A stretch of 64,000 nt of DNA from Mycobacteroides chelonae CCUG 47445 (lineage in GTDB: Bacteria > Actinomycetota > Actinomycetes > Mycobacteriales > Mycobacteriaceae). Shown here piece by piece: positions 18,783 to 29,209 of the stretch. A program made the position numbers and the translations under genes. Under the pieces are notes generated by a model. It was not told where the DNA came from and did not search any database. It saw nothing but the letters and a program-made list of their open reading frames with translations. Location of the stretch: contig NZ_CP007220.1 of the NCBI RefSeq assembly GCF_001632805.1, forward strand, positions 3,782,001-3,846,000. Direction: 5' to 3'. Within the stretch, counting starts at the first letter, position 1; every line of letters begins with the position of its first letter.

Positions 18783-20795
18783 GTGAAATACATCGTCACC
18801 GGCGGCACCGGATTCATCGGACGGCGGATTGTGACCCGAATCCTGGAGACCCAGCGCAATGCGGAAGTCGCCGTTTTGGTGCGGCGCGAGTCCCTGTCAC
18901 GGTTCGAAAAGCTCGCCGAACAATGGGATGACCGCGTACAGCCGCTGGTGGGTGACCTCACCCAGCCCGATCTCGGCCTGCCCACCGAGGGAGATCCGGT
19001 CACCGCCGATCACATCGTGCACTGTGCCGCGATCTATGACATCACCGTGGACGACAAGGCACAGCGCGCCGCGAACGTCGAGGGCACGCGGTCGGTCATC
19101 GGACTGGCCAAACGCACCGGCGCCACCCTGCACCACATCTCCTCCATCGCGGTCGCGGGAAGTTATCAGGGCGAGTTCACCGAAGAAGACTTCGACGTCA
19201 ACCAGGACCTGCCGACGCCGTATCACCAGACCAAGTTCGAGGCCGAACTGCTCGTGCGCTCGGAACCCGGTCTGCGCTACCGGATCTACCGGCCCGCCGT
19301 CGTTGTCGGCGATTCCAAGACCGGCGAGATGGACAAGATCGACGGTCCGTACTACTTCTTCGGAATTCTGGCCAAGCTCGCGCGGCTGCCCCGGTTCACC
19401 CCGATGATGCTGCCCAAGGCGGGACGCTCCAACATCGTTCCGGTCGACTACGTCGTCGATGCGACCGTCGAGCTGATGCACCAGGAGGGCCGCGACGGGC
19501 AGGCCTTCCACCTGACCAACCCCGAGGTGACCTACCTGCGGGACATCTACTCCGGCATTGCCCCTGCCGCGGGCCTGCCGCCCGTGCGCGGGTCGCTTCC
19601 CCACGCCATCGCCACCCCGTTCCTGAATGCGCGCGGCACGCTCAAGGTCTGGCGCAACATGGTGGTCACCCAACTCGGTATCCCGCCCGAGGTCATTGAC
19701 ATCACCGAGATCATGCCCACCTTCGTCTCCGAATCCACACAGGAAGCCCTGCGCCCCAGTGGAATTACGGTTCCCTCATTCGGCAGCTACGCCGGCAAGC
19801 TCTACCAGTACTGGCGCAAGAACCTCGACCCCGAGCGATACCGCCGCGACGATCCCGCCGGGCCATTGGTGGGCCGGCACGTCATCATCACCGGGGCATC
19901 CAGCGGTATCGGACGGGCCGCGGCCATCGCCGTCGCCCAGCGCGGCGGCACCGTTTTCGCGGTGGCGCGTGATGCCGAGGCACTCGACAGCCTGGTCGCG
20001 GAGATCCGTGAGGACGGCGGGCAGGCGTATTCGTTCCGCTGCGATCTGACCGACTACTCGGCCGTGGACGACACGGTCAAGAGCATCCTCGGCCAGTTCG
20101 GGCATGTGGACTACTTGGTGAACAACGCCGGTCGCTCCATACGCCGCTCGGCGATAAACACGGTCGATCGGTTCCATGACTACGAGCGGGTCATGGCGAT
20201 CAACTACTTTGGCGCCGTGCGGCTGGTGCTGGCGCTTCTCCCCCATTGGCGGGAAAGGAAATTCGGCCACGTCGTCAACGTCTCGACGGCCGGTGTGCAG
20301 ACCCGTAATCCCAAGTACGCGTCGTACATCCCCACCAAGGCGGCACTGGATGCCTTCTCCGATGTGGTCGCGACCGAGACGGTGTCGGATCACATCACTT
20401 TCACCAATATCCATATGCCATTGGTGAAGACGCCGATGATTCAGCCTTCTCACAAACTGAATGTGGTGCCGGGACTCACCCCAGAACACGCCGCTGCCAT
20501 GGTGATTCGCGGTCTCGTCGAAAAGCCGACCCGCATCGATCATCCGATGGGCACCTACGCCGACATCGGCAGGTACATGACACCGAAGTTGACCCGCCGG
20601 ATCATGCACCAGATGTATCTGGCATATCCCGATTCTCGGGCCGCTCGCGGCCTTGAGCCGGTCGACGAACGCCAGGATGTGTCGACCTCGCGCCGCCGCC
20701 CCAGGGCCGCCAAACGCGTTGCGGCCGTGTCAAAGCTGCGTATTCCGGGCCCCGTGATGAGGGCGGTACGCCTCATTCCCGGAGTGCATTGGTGA
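18783..20795 (+). CDS. acrA1: Two-domain SDR: fatty acyl-CoA reductase AcrA1-like
   Basis: 670 residues. Domain 1 (1-330) is an extended SDR with TGGTGFIG at 7-14 and YHQTK near 149. Domain 2 (about 362-620) is a classical SDR with TGASSGIG near 369, NNAG, and YIPTK. The same fusion occurs in Rv3391 (AcrA1), annotated as a multifunctional enzyme with acyl-CoA reductase activity involved in making fatty alcohols or aldehydes. The C-terminal tail is basic (SRRRPRAAKRVAA). Its stop overlaps the convergent amine oxidase by 23 bases. Confidence 0.85.
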   Translation: MKYIVTGGTGFIGRRIVTRILETQRNAEVAVLVRRESLSRFEKLAEQWDDRVQPLVGDLTQPDLGLPTEGDPVTADHIVHCAAIYDITVDDKAQRAANVEGTRSVIGLAKRTGATLHHISSIAVAGSYQGEFTEEDFDVNQDLPTPYHQTKFEAELLVRSEPGLRYRIYRPAVVVGDSKTGEMDKIDGPYYFFGILAKLARLPRFTPMMLPKAGRSNIVPVDYVVDATVELMHQEGRDGQAFHLTNPEVTYLRDIYSGIAPAAGLPPVRGSLPHAIATPFLNARGTLKVWRNMVVTQLGIPPEVIDITEIMPTFVSESTQEALRPSGITVPSFGSYAGKLYQYWRKNLDPERYRRDDPAGPLVGRHVIITGASSGIGRAAAIAVAQRGGTVFAVARDAEALDSLVAEIREDGGQAYSFRCDLTDYSAVDDTVKSILGQFGHVDYLVNNAGRSIRRSAINTVDRFHDYERVMAINYFGAVRLVLALLPHWRERKFGHVVNVSTAGVQTRNPKYASYIPTKAALDAFSDVVATETVSDHITFTNIHMPLVKTPMIQPSHKLNVVPGLTPEHAAAMVIRGLVEKPTRIDHPMGTYADIGRYMTPKLTRRIMHQMYLAYPDSRAARGLEPVDERQDVSTSRRRPRAAKRVAAVSKLRIPGPVMRAVRLIPGVHW

Positions 20796-22077
20796 CCTCC
20801 CGGGCCGCCCGGGTGCCCGCCTCGATGGCGCCATCCAGGTAGCCCGGGTGGTCGTGCGCCGTTTCGGTACCCGCCCAATGAATATCGCCCAGGGGCGCCG
20901 ACGGGAGCGGCAACTGTTCGGTGAAACCGATATCGGGCAAGGCCATGTATCCGCCTCCGGCATGTTCGTCGAGGTGCCAGGACTTCTCGTGCCAGCCTGC
21001 CGGTTCGAGAACCTCCGGACCGACGTGCTCGGAGAGTGAGCCGAGCACCGCGCGGCGACGGCCAGCGGTGTCGAGCCCATCAAGTTCACGCGCCTCGGGA
21101 CCGGCGACAAGCACGCACAGGTGGCCCGGCCCGCCCGGAGCGGTGGTATCGAAGACTGCCCGGCCCGGGCCGTCGAGAACCATGAACTCGCCGCCGGATC
21201 GCTCTCGCCAGAAAGGCTTCTCGTACACGGCGATCGCCTTGTACACCGACCCCATGTACATGTTCTGCTGCATCTGGACACGCTCGGCCGGAAGCTGCGG
21301 GCTGAAGGTGATGCGGGCCGCCGTGGGCGGCGGCGCGGTGACAATGACCTTCGTGGCGTGCACCTGACCCGAGGCTGTGTCGAGGGTGACTCCGTGTTCA
21401 TTCCGGCTGACCGAGGTAACGCGGTGTCCCAGCTTCACTCGGGCACCCAGTTCGGCGGCCAGGCTTTCCACAAGCGCACCCGCCCCTTCGACGAGTAGGG
21501 AGTCTTGCGCGCCGCCCTTGGTCGACAGCATGGTCCGCAGACCACCTTGATGCCGGATCATCGAGATCATCGCGGGGATGGGCATCCGGTCCAGGTCCGC
21601 CGTCCAGGAGATCAACGCGATGACCTCAAGCAGCCGCCGGGTGGTGCGGCCGGGCACCTTGCGCAGCCATTCGGCCGCGCTGGTCGCGTGCCAGCGCTTC
21701 GGCGTCCTGAGACGCGAGAACACCTCCAGGCCGGTGAGAATGAGCACGCTCGGCAGTAGGGACGGGATCTTCACGCGGCGGGGTCCGTCGATCACCGCGG
21801 GCAGCGGACCCGTGTGCATGGGGAACTGAGTAAGGCCGAGTTCGGCGGCAAGTCCCATGACGCGGTGGTGATCATGGCCAATCCACTGGCCGCCCAAGTC
21901 CAGCCGTGAGCCCAGCACCGTGGTCTCTCCCATGACCCGCCCACCGAGACGCTCCGCCGCCTCCAGCACGATCACGTCGACGCCCTGCCGGTGCAGTGCG
22001 CGGGCAGCCGTCAGACCCGACAGCCCGGCACCCACGACCGCCACAGTGGTCGTCTGCGGTAACTCGTCCTGATGCAT
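20773..22077 (-). CDS. FAD-dependent amine oxidase
   Basis: 434 residues. N-terminal dinucleotide motif VVGAGLSGLTAARAL, then VLEAAERLGGRV, and the FAD-contacting C-terminal block (IHWAGTETAHDHPGYLDGAIEAGTRAA) define the flavin monoamine oxidase family. In M. tuberculosis this place holds cmaA1, so the gene marks a lineage difference. Substrate amine unknown. Confidence 0.87.
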   Translation of the reverse strand: MHQDELPQTTTVAVVGAGLSGLTAARALHRQGVDVIVLEAAERLGGRVMGETTVLGSRLDLGGQWIGHDHHRVMGLAAELGLTQFPMHTGPLPAVIDGPRRVKIPSLLPSVLILTGLEVFSRLRTPKRWHATSAAEWLRKVPGRTTRRLLEVIALISWTADLDRMPIPAMISMIRHQGGLRTMLSTKGGAQDSLLVEGAGALVESLAAELGARVKLGHRVTSVSRNEHGVTLDTASGQVHATKVIVTAPPPTAARITFSPQLPAERVQMQQNMYMGSVYKAIAVYEKPFWRERSGGEFMVLDGPGRAVFDTTAPGGPGHLCVLVAGPEARELDGLDTAGRRRAVLGSLSEHVGPEVLEPAGWHEKSWHLDEHAGGGYMALPDIGFTEQLPLPSAPLGDIHWAGTETAHDHPGYLDGAIEAGTRAAREVTNALRE

Positions 22078-22234
22078 CCCACACTCCTTCCTGACCGACC
22101 GCCCGGCGATAGACCGGACGCCCTGAAAGCAATACTAGCCGCAGATTCAGTCAGTCGTATGACTTTGATGATTACCGGTGCTCTACCGCTTGTCGTATCC
22201 GTACACGGAGCTAACTGACGGTAGGTTGACGTCC

Positions 22235-23266
22235 ATGGTTCCCGTTTTTGCCGACGTTGATACCGGAGTCGATGACGCACTGGGATTGATCTTTCTCCTC
22301 GCTAGCGAGGATGTAGAGATTGTCGGCATCGCCTCTACTGCGGGCAATGTCTCGGTGGACCATGTTTGCGCGAACAACCTGGGCCTGCTGGAGCTATGCA
22401 AGGCCCCGCAGATCCCGGTGTCCAAGGGCGTCGCCGAGCCGTTGAGCGCGGCACTGCGCACCGCCGAAGACACCCACGGACCCACCGGCCTCGGGTATGC
22501 CGCACTGCCGGATTCCACCCGCACACTCACCGATTACGACGCGGCCGAGGCCTGGGTGCGGGCGGCACGCGCACACCCCGGTGAGCTGGTGGGCCTGGCG
22601 ACCGGCCCGCTCACCAACCTGGCGCTGGCCCTGCGCACCGAACCCGAGTTGCCCAAACTCCTCAAACGGCTCGTGATCATGGGCGGCTCCTTCGACTACC
22701 CGGGTAACACCACACCGGTGGCGGAATGGAATGTCGTAGTCGACCCGGGTGCGACGGCAGAGGTGTACGCCGCCTGGGGAGCAGCTGGCGTACAAGAACT
22801 TCCGATCGTGTGCGGCCTGAATCTCACCGAGACCATCGCCATGACACCGGAACATCTGATCAGACTGGCCGAGGCCGCGGGCGCCACCACCACCCCCCTG
22901 TCGGTGCTCGATCTTCCATCCAGCCGTTCGTCGGCGAACAACTCGCTGCTGCGGTTCATCGAAGATGCCGTGCGTTTCTATTTCGAGTTCCACATGAAGC
23001 AAGACGAAGGCTTCTTGGCGCACATGCACGATCCGTTCGCCGCCGCAGTCGCGCTGGAGCCATCACTGGTCCAAACCCGCTCCGCTACTGTCGATGTCGA
23101 GCTGACCGGTGATCTGACCCGCGCCATGACCATCGCGGACTGGAAGGGGCAGTGGGGCCAGAAACCCAACGCGCAGATCGCGGTGGAAACCAACCCCGAG
23201 GTGTTCTTCGAGCGATTCATCGAACGAGTCAGCGTCTTCGCGCGAAGGTTTGACGGCGCGCGCTAA
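22235..23266 (+). CDS. iunH: Nucleoside hydrolase (inosine-uridine preferring type)
   Basis: 343 residues from the ATG at MVPVFADVDTG, preceded by TAGGTTGACG. The N-terminal DVDTGVDDA cluster holds the Ca2+-binding aspartates; the middle block EWNVVVDPGA and the late MHDPFAAAVAL supply the remaining ligands. Hydrolyses ribonucleosides to base and ribose for purine/pyrimidine salvage. Synteny with Rv3393 supports the name. Confidence 0.9.
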   Translation: MVPVFADVDTGVDDALGLIFLLASEDVEIVGIASTAGNVSVDHVCANNLGLLELCKAPQIPVSKGVAEPLSAALRTAEDTHGPTGLGYAALPDSTRTLTDYDAAEAWVRAARAHPGELVGLATGPLTNLALALRTEPELPKLLKRLVIMGGSFDYPGNTTPVAEWNVVVDPGATAEVYAAWGAAGVQELPIVCGLNLTETIAMTPEHLIRLAEAAGATTTPLSVLDLPSSRSSANNSLLRFIEDAVRFYFEFHMKQDEGFLAHMHDPFAAAVALEPSLVQTRSATVDVELTGDLTRAMTIADWKGQWGQKPNAQIAVETNPEVFFERFIERVSVFARRFDGAR

Positions 23267-23280
23267 TTCCGGCGAGGCCG

Positions 23281-24894
23281 TCATTCATAAACGCCCTCCA
23301 CATACCACCGCTGCCGCCGAAAATGCAGGAGCAGCGCCTGACCACCGCCCTTGCCTTCCAGCAGCACTTGGGCCCGAGCGGCCACCGATGCCCGGGTAGG
23401 AGTCGGTTCCCGTTCCTCCCACCATCGCTCATCGATCGGCCATGGCCCTGCCCACCAACTCAACTCCCAACGGCCATCGCCCCGCCGGACCCTGGCCGGT
23501 TCCCCCGAGAACATTCCCCGCCCGGTCACCGTCACCGGTGCTCCATCGACATCCAACAGCTCCACCGGTTCGCCATCCTCACCGAGCAGCACCGCAGGAG
23601 CCGGATCGGGCAGCCTCCCGGGCCACGGCGCATCAGGATCGGCCCGCGGGCGCAACTCATCCCCTAAGGGCACCAAAGTAATTCGTTCGGCTGGGCCCCG
23701 CCCACCGCTGACCACTCCCACCTGTACCGACTCCTCTCCCAACAGATCCTGAACTCGTGTCAATGCGCGGCGGGCCCGCTGGCGCTCCTCGGCGCCCACC
23801 GCTCCCCACAACGTCAACTGCAGCGCTTCGGCGGCCACCACTTCGACCGGCTCCAACCGCAACATCGCCACCGGCCCATCCAGAGACCGGCGCCGGGCAA
23901 GCCAGCCGTCAAGCTGCCAGCGGACCCGGTCGGCCGTCGCCTCCTCGGTGAGCGGCTCGGCACACCGCCACACCCGCGACAGCTCCTGGCCGTCCACCGT
24001 CACCGCGTGAATGGCCAACCGGGAGCAGGCCACTCCTGCCGAGGACAGCACCTCATGCAGGCTCATCGCCAGCGTGCGTCCCGCGAAAGCCGCCGCATCC
24101 ACCCGGTCGATCGGCGGATCGCACGGCAGCGCGACTCCCAGCTCCGCCGGGACCGCATGCCCCGAGGGAGGACGCTGCGATTCAGCTCGCGCATGGCGGT
24201 GCGCCTGTACCGCGTCATCGTCGAACCGTGAGGCGACATCGGACCGCGCTAGTTCCGCGAAGGCACCCATGGTGCGTATTCCCATGCGCCACAGCAGATC
24301 AACCAAGTCTTCACGCTGCGGATGGCACAGGCTGGGTTCGGCAGCCATCTCTTTGATGGACAAGGACGCCAGGAACTCCGCATCCCCACTGGGCGGTACC
24401 AGTGCCGCATGCCGCGCGGCGTACACCGCCGTGGACATCTGATCGGCGATGCCCACCTGACATTCGGCCCCGGCCACCGACACCGCATCGGCCAGCCGCT
24501 CGGCCGCGGTCTGCTCGCTGCCGAAGTACCGGGCCGCACCGGCCACCGGAAGCGCCATCAGCCCCGGGCGCAAAATCTCGGCCCCCGGCACCAAGTCATC
24601 CACCGCGGCGATCATCGGCTCGAAAAACCGCGCATCGCGATCGACATCGGCCACCGCGATATGCAGCTGTGGACAACGGGCCTGGGACTCGCGGCGGCGC
24701 ATACCCCGGCGGACTCCCAGCGCCCGCGCGGCGGCCGTGCACGCGGTGACCCTGTTGGCCAGGGTCACCGCCACGGGCCGGGTGGCAGGAAGGTCGGCCA
24801 TCGCCGCGGCGGCCACCGCCGGCCAATCCGGGCACCAAATCGCCAGCACCCGTGGAGCTTTACGCTGTCGTTTAGGCGGACCTGATCGAGCCAC
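23281..24894 (-). CDS. imuB: ImuB, Y-family polymerase-like SOS mutasome protein
   Basis: 537 residues. Y-family polymerase fold ([17 protein letters not shown] start, [28 protein letters not shown], palm and little finger) but mycobacterial ImuB is catalytically inactive and acts as a hub that ties DnaE2 and ImuA' to the sliding clamp. A QLTLWG beta-clamp motif is visible at residues 359-364 (nucleotides 23803-23820). The start is uncertain: GTGs at 24903 and 24894 both follow a GGGGAGG site and overlap the end of imuA'. Confidence 0.9.
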   Translation of the reverse strand: MARSGPPKRQRKAPRVLAIWCPDWPAVAAAAMADLPATRPVAVTLANRVTACTAAARALGVRRGMRRRESQARCPQLHIAVADVDRDARFFEPMIAAVDDLVPGAEILRPGLMALPVAGAARYFGSEQTAAERLADAVSVAGAECQVGIADQMSTAVYAARHAALVPPSGDAEFLASLSIKEMAAEPSLCHPQREDLVDLLWRMGIRTMGAFAELARSDVASRFDDDAVQAHRHARAESQRPPSGHAVPAELGVALPCDPPIDRVDAAAFAGRTLAMSLHEVLSSAGVACSRLAIHAVTVDGQELSRVWRCAEPLTEEATADRVRWQLDGWLARRRSLDGPVAMLRLEPVEVVAAEALQLTLWGAVGAEERQRARRALTRVQDLLGEESVQVGVVSGGRGPAERITLVPLGDELRPRADPDAPWPGRLPDPAPAVLLGEDGEPVELLDVDGAPVTVTGRGMFSGEPARVRRGDGRWELSWWAGPWPIDERWWEEREPTPTRASVAARAQVLLEGKGGGQALLLHFRRQRWYVEGVYE

Positions 24895-25624
24895 GGCTGC
24901 CACACACCTCCCCGGCAGCTCTTGAGCTGGACGCCGCCGCCCCGGCGGCTCTGGGCGCCCTACGCCCCGTTGCCCGGACCGTCGTCCGCACGCCACGAAT
25001 TCGGCCCAGGCCACAGGCGGACACCCCGTCATAGCCGGTTACCCGGGCCTGCAACCGCACCGCGGCGCCTTCCCAGTCCCCATCGGCAACCAACAGCGTG
25101 CATCCGTTGCTGTGCGCCCGGGCCACCATCGCGCGCGCCGACGTCGAGGTCACCTTTCGTCCCCCCAGACCCAGCACCACCAGATCCATCCCGTCCATAA
25201 GCACCGAGGCCACCTCCACCGCACTCAGACCCGGGCGAGGAATCAGCGCCAAACGGCTCAGGTCCGCTCCCTTTTCCACCGCCGCCAGCACACTCACCTC
25301 CGGCATACCCACAATCGCGGCGTACCCGCCCGCCGCGGTCACCGAAGCCACCACATCCAAGGGCAACGACCGGGCCCCGCTGGCCACCGCGACCGTGCCG
25401 CGCCGCAACACGTGACCTATCGAGCTGGCCAGCGCATCGGACACCGGCAGCAAAGATTGAGCATCCGGTAACGCCTCGTGAAACCGCCCCGCCGATGACC
25501 TGTCTCCGCCAACCTTTCCCGATATCGCAGCCATCTGCTGCCGGAGCTTTTGTAGCTGGTCAGCACGGTTCACCAGCATCTCGTCGGCGGCCGCCACTGC
25601 CGTCACAACCGCACCTCCAGACAC
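24872..25624 (-). CDS. imuA': ImuA', RecA-fold accessory protein of the SOS mutasome
   Basis: 250 residues with a GTG start 8 bases from the SOS box (an ATG at 25579 is an alternative). A degenerate RecA-like fold follows an N-terminal coiled region ([13 protein letters not shown]). ImuA' is needed with ImuB and DnaE2 for damage-induced mutagenesis; it is the counterpart of Rv3395c. The basic, Ala/Ser-rich tail overlaps imuB. Confidence 0.85.
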   Translation of the reverse strand: MSGGAVVTAVAAADEMLVNRADQLQKLRQQMAAISGKVGGDRSSAGRFHEALPDAQSLLPVSDALASSIGHVLRRGTVAVASGARSLPLDVVASVTAAGGYAAIVGMPEVSVLAAVEKGADLSRLALIPRPGLSAVEVASVLMDGMDLVVLGLGGRKVTSTSARAMVARAHSNGCTLLVADGDWEGAAVRLQARVTGYDGVSACGLGRIRGVRTTVRATGRRAPRAAGAAASSSRAAGEVCGSRGSIRSA

Positions 25625-25631
25625 ACTCGAC

Positions 25632-25647
25632 TAGAACATATGTTCGA
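25632..25647 (-). promoter_or_regulatory. LexA SOS box for imuA'-imuB
   Basis: TAGAAC-ATAT-GTTCGA, one base off the perfect SOS palindrome, directly upstream of imuA'. With the dnaE2 box it puts the mutasome under LexA. Confidence 0.88.
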
Positions 25648-25779
25648 TGACTGGAGTAAACACCTCGCCACCGACAACCGTCAAGGCAGGAGGTAGGAAC
25701 TGGGCCGCTCTGCCGACACACCGTGTCGTGGCGGATTCGTATCGCACATACCCGCCATGGGGCGCGGTGTCGACGAGAC

Positions 25780-26421
25780 CTAGTCGAGCTGGCGGGTGTG
25801 CGCCCAGCGGGTCAACGCGTTGCGATTGGACTGCTGAGTCTTACGCAGCACATTAGAAGCGTGCGTCTCCACCGTCTTGACCGAGATCACCAGATCCTCG
25901 GCAATTTCCCGGTAGGTGTATCCGCGGGCAAGGAGCCGCAGCACCTCAAGCTCGCGTGGGGTCAACGAATCCAGCTCCGGATCCAGTGCCGGCTCCGGGG
26001 TATTCGACCGCCCGGTGAACGAATCGAGCACGAATCCGGCAAGCCGCGGGCTGAACACCGCATCCCCACCGGCCACCCGGCGCACGGCCTCGGCGAGTTC
26101 ACTTCCCGAAATCGTCTTGGTGACATAGCCTCTGGCTCCCGCACGAATCACCGCGATGACATCCTCGGCGGCATCCGACACACTGAGCGCAAGAAAGACT
26201 GGTCCCGAGCCGCCGACTCCGTTGATGACGGCGACCCCTCCGCCGGAGGGCATGTGCACATCGAGCAACACCACATCCGGTGCACTGGAACGTATTCCGG
26301 CGACCGCCTCGACAACCGAACCGGCCTCGCCCACGATCTCGATATCCGATTCACCGGCCAGCTCCGCCCGCACCCCGGACCGGAACACCCCGTGATCGTC
26401 GACCAGGAATACCCGCAGCAT
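25780..26421 (-). CDS. NarL/LuxR-type response regulator
   Basis: 213 residues. Receiver domain with the phospho-acceptor Asp in VVLLDVHMPSGGG near residue 54, and a LuxR helix-turn-helix (LTPRELEVLRLLARGYTYREIAEDLVISVKTVETHASNVLRK). The ATG overlaps the sensor kinase stop (TGATG); a GTG one codon earlier is possible. Forms a two-component system with the PspC histidine kinase upstream. Confidence 0.92.
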   Translation of the reverse strand: MLRVFLVDDHGVFRSGVRAELAGESDIEIVGEAGSVVEAVAGIRSSAPDVVLLDVHMPSGGGVAVINGVGGSGPVFLALSVSDAAEDVIAVIRAGARGYVTKTISGSELAEAVRRVAGGDAVFSPRLAGFVLDSFTGRSNTPEPALDPELDSLTPRELEVLRLLARGYTYREIAEDLVISVKTVETHASNVLRKTQQSNRNALTRWAHTRQLD

Positions 26422-27662
26422 CACTCTTCTTTCTCGTCGACGTCGTAGAGCTTGTACGGCATGGTAATTCGCACCTCGGTGCCCTTGCCGATCTCCGACT
26501 TGATCTGCACCTGCCCACCCCGGCGCATCACCCTGGCTTTGATGGAGCGCACGATGCCCTGCCGATCCTGTGGCACCGCCTCCAGATCAAACCCCTTGCC
26601 CCGATCCCTGACGAACACACTGATCTGGCCGGGTTCCACCTCGGCATACAGGTTGATATCCGATTGCCCGGAATGTTTGGCAGCATTGACGAGTGCCTCG
26701 CGGGTTGCCCCGATCAGCGCTCGTCTGGTCTCGGGCTCCAGAGATAGGTCGGCATCACCGACGATCACCGAATTGACCACCACGGTATGCGCATCCTCCA
26801 CCTCTCCGGCCACGGTACGTAGCTCCTGCGCCAGGGACGAGTCCGAGGACACCCCCGCGGAGAACAACCAGCTGCGCAATTCGCGTTCCTGGCTGCGAGC
26901 CAGCCGTAGCACCTCGCTGGGGTTATCTGTCCGCTTCTGGATCAGCGCCAGCGTCTGCAGCACCGAATCGTGGAGATGCGAGGCGATCTCTTCACGCTCT
27001 TCGGTACGGATGCGCGCGGCACGCTCGGCACCGAGGGCACGCCACAACCGCAACCACAAGGGCACCGTCAGCAGCATTGCGCCCACCAGGGTGGCCGCGA
27101 TCGCCACCAACGAGTCACGCAGCGAGGACAGATCCACATTGCGCAAGACCACCACGGCGATCCCGCCGAAGACCAGTGCGGCACCGGCAATAACCCGAAC
27201 CAAGGTCAATAGCGACGATTTGCCCGACTCCCCCAGCACGGCCGAACTCGGCCCCTGCGAATCGAATTCGCGCCACACCACGGCGAGCCCCACCAGTGCC
27301 AGCACGATGGGGAAAACCAGTGCCGCCGTCGAACCACTGACCGTCGACATCAAGATGATCAGCGCGGCAAGACTCAACAGCAATAACCCCGTCGCCCGCC
27401 TGCGGTCCGTTGCGCTGACAGCGGCAACGTCGTCGCCCGGCGGCATCAGCAGCCACAGCAGCCCGTACGCCGCGATGCCCATTCCGCTGGCCGCGCCAAG
27501 CACTGCGAAGGCCAACCGCACCCGAAACACCGGAACGTCGAGATGATCGGCGAGCCCCCCGGCGACCCCGGCGATTACCCGGCCACCGGTACGCCGACGC
27601 AAGGGCGGGGCGGCAGTCAGCCGATTCCCGCTGGCGAAGGCATTCCGAAACGTGGGACTCAC
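26421..27662 (-). CDS. PspC-domain sensor histidine kinase
   Basis: 413 residues from GTG at VSPTFRNAF (an ATG at 27692 is an alternative start). An N-terminal PspC domain (RRTGGRVIAGVAGGLADHLDVPVFRVRLAF) is followed by about five membrane helices, a HisKA_3 dimerisation segment with the phosphorylated His in SHLHDSVLQTLALI, and an HATPase domain (ALVNAAKHSG, VRDRGKGFD). This actinobacterial layout suggests sensing of membrane or envelope stress. The divergent PspC/LiaF-like protein is a likely partner or target. Confidence 0.9.
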   Translation of the reverse strand: MSPTFRNAFASGNRLTAAPPLRRRTGGRVIAGVAGGLADHLDVPVFRVRLAFAVLGAASGMGIAAYGLLWLLMPPGDDVAAVSATDRRRATGLLLLSLAALIILMSTVSGSTAALVFPIVLALVGLAVVWREFDSQGPSSAVLGESGKSSLLTLVRVIAGAALVFGGIAVVVLRNVDLSSLRDSLVAIAATLVGAMLLTVPLWLRLWRALGAERAARIRTEEREEIASHLHDSVLQTLALIQKRTDNPSEVLRLARSQERELRSWLFSAGVSSDSSLAQELRTVAGEVEDAHTVVVNSVIVGDADLSLEPETRRALIGATREALVNAAKHSGQSDINLYAEVEPGQISVFVRDRGKGFDLEAVPQDRQGIVRSIKARVMRRGGQVQIKSEIGKGTEVRITMPYKLYDVDEKEE

Positions 27663-27784
27663 CTCTGCGATACTGCCATGGCAAAGCTCCATAGGGCATC
27701 GGGCTTATCCCTGAACCCCCGCCTTGCAAAGATCAGGGTGAATCCTGATGGCGGACATGCCCGCGACTGGGCAACATAGCTGTC

Positions 27785-28927
27785 ATGGACACGGATACCA
27801 CCACCAAACGGACGCCGTCCTCCACGCTCGGAGACATGTGGCGCACCCGGCCGTTGCGGCTGCCCGGGCACGGCAAGCTGGCGGGTGTTGCCGCGGGAAT
27901 CGGCTACCGGTACAACGTGGACCCGCTGCTAGTGCGCGTAATCTTCGTGGTCACAACAATTTTCGGCGGGGCAGGCGCCATCATGTATGTGGCGTGCTGG
28001 CTGCTGATGCCCACCGCCCGCTACACCACTCCGTACCACGAGTCCAAGGTGAAGATGGTCTTCTGGATCATCGTCCTGCTGCTTGTCGGCGGACCCTTCA
28101 TCGACCCCGACCGCGATCCCTGGGGATTCGTCAGTGCCGTTGTCCTGCTCGGGGGCTGGTATCTGCTCTATCAGCGCCAGACCGAAACCCCACCACCTCC
28201 GGCGAGTTCGACGACGCAGCCCGGCCCGGCCGAAGATGGCGAACCGAACAGCCATACCGCGGCCACCAGCCCTCTCTTACCGCCTCCCCCACCCAACTGG
28301 GATCCACTGCGGGCGGCCCCTTTCGCCTGGGATCTACCCGATCCGGCTCCCCTGCCGGCGCCTCCGGCCAAGCCCAAGTCGCCCGTACCCAAGGTAACCA
28401 TCGGCGCGGCACTCATCGTCAGTGCTCTGCTCGTGGCCATCGGACTGCTGGGCGCCAACTGGGTGACACCCGTCGTGGTCGCGGCAGCGGCACTGGTCGT
28501 CCTCGGGGTCGGCTTACTGGTGGGTGCATGGCTTCGCAGCGGCTACTCACTGCTCTTTCTGGCGATACCGCTGGCCGGGTTCGTCGTCGTAGCATCCTCG
28601 ATCGGTCCGCTCGAGGTGTCACTCAACGTCGGCGACCAAAATTACCGTGTCACAGAGGCTTCCGATATCGAGGAGTACTACGAGGTCGGCGTCGGCACGA
28701 TCACCCTTGACCTCACACAGGTCACGCTCACCAACGATAAAACGGTCTACCTCGACGTCGGGATGGGCGATATCCAGGTACTCGTTCCCCCTTCGATGAA
28801 TGTACGCACCTCGTGCGAGGTGGGCATGGGCAGCTTCGATTGCCTGCCCTCACCCAAGGGTGTCGGCCCCGTACTGACAATCAACGCAACGGCAAATGTA
28901 GGAAGCATTGAGGTGCAACGTGTCTGA
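27785..28927 (+). CDS. PspC-domain membrane protein with LiaF-like C-terminus
   Basis: 380 residues. An N-terminal PspC domain (LPGHGKLAGVAAGIGYRYNVDPLLVRVIFV) is followed by membrane helices, a Pro-rich cytoplasmic linker (about 135-195), further helices, and a C-terminal beta-rich region (YEVGVGTITLDLTQVTL, VGMGDIQVLVPPSM) like LiaF and other cell-wall-antibiotic response proteins. Divergent from the PspC kinase gene by about 120 bases, so probably regulated by that system. Confidence 0.85.
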   Translation: MDTDTTTKRTPSSTLGDMWRTRPLRLPGHGKLAGVAAGIGYRYNVDPLLVRVIFVVTTIFGGAGAIMYVACWLLMPTARYTTPYHESKVKMVFWIIVLLLVGGPFIDPDRDPWGFVSAVVLLGGWYLLYQRQTETPPPPASSTTQPGPAEDGEPNSHTAATSPLLPPPPPNWDPLRAAPFAWDLPDPAPLPAPPAKPKSPVPKVTIGAALIVSALLVAIGLLGANWVTPVVVAAAALVVLGVGLLVGAWLRSGYSLLFLAIPLAGFVVVASSIGPLEVSLNVGDQNYRVTEASDIEEYYEVGVGTITLDLTQVTLTNDKTVYLDVGMGDIQVLVPPSMNVRTSCEVGMGSFDCLPSPKGVGPVLTINATANVGSIEVQRV

Positions 28928-29204
28928 GAACATCGACGAACCAACGACCGGCACCGACAATGAGCTCACCGCGGAAAATCCCGTGACGACTACCCCGGAG
29001 GCCGACACCGACGAGAAGGGCAGACCATCCATCTTGCTGGCACTGTCCGGGCTGGTCGCCCTGCTCGTCGGAGGCTGGGCTTTGACCGGCCAGGACTTCG
29101 GAGCGCTAGTGCACAGCAACCTGCTCGGCTGGATGGCGATTGCCGTGGCGATCGCCATCGGCGTTGCGCTGGTGGCGGTTCCAACCCGCCGTAACCGAAC
29201 CTAG
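28920..29204 (+). CDS. Small two-helix membrane protein
   Basis: 94 residues. The GTG start overlaps the stop of the PspC gene (GTGTCTGA). An acidic N-terminal half (about 1-38) is followed by two hydrophobic segments (about 39-57 and 66-87) and a basic end. Same operon as the PspC/LiaF-like protein; function unknown. Confidence 0.7.
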   Translation: MSENIDEPTTGTDNELTAENPVTTTPEADTDEKGRPSILLALSGLVALLVGGWALTGQDFGALVHSNLLGWMAIAVAIAIGVALVAVPTRRNRT

Positions 29205-29209
29205 GTAGC

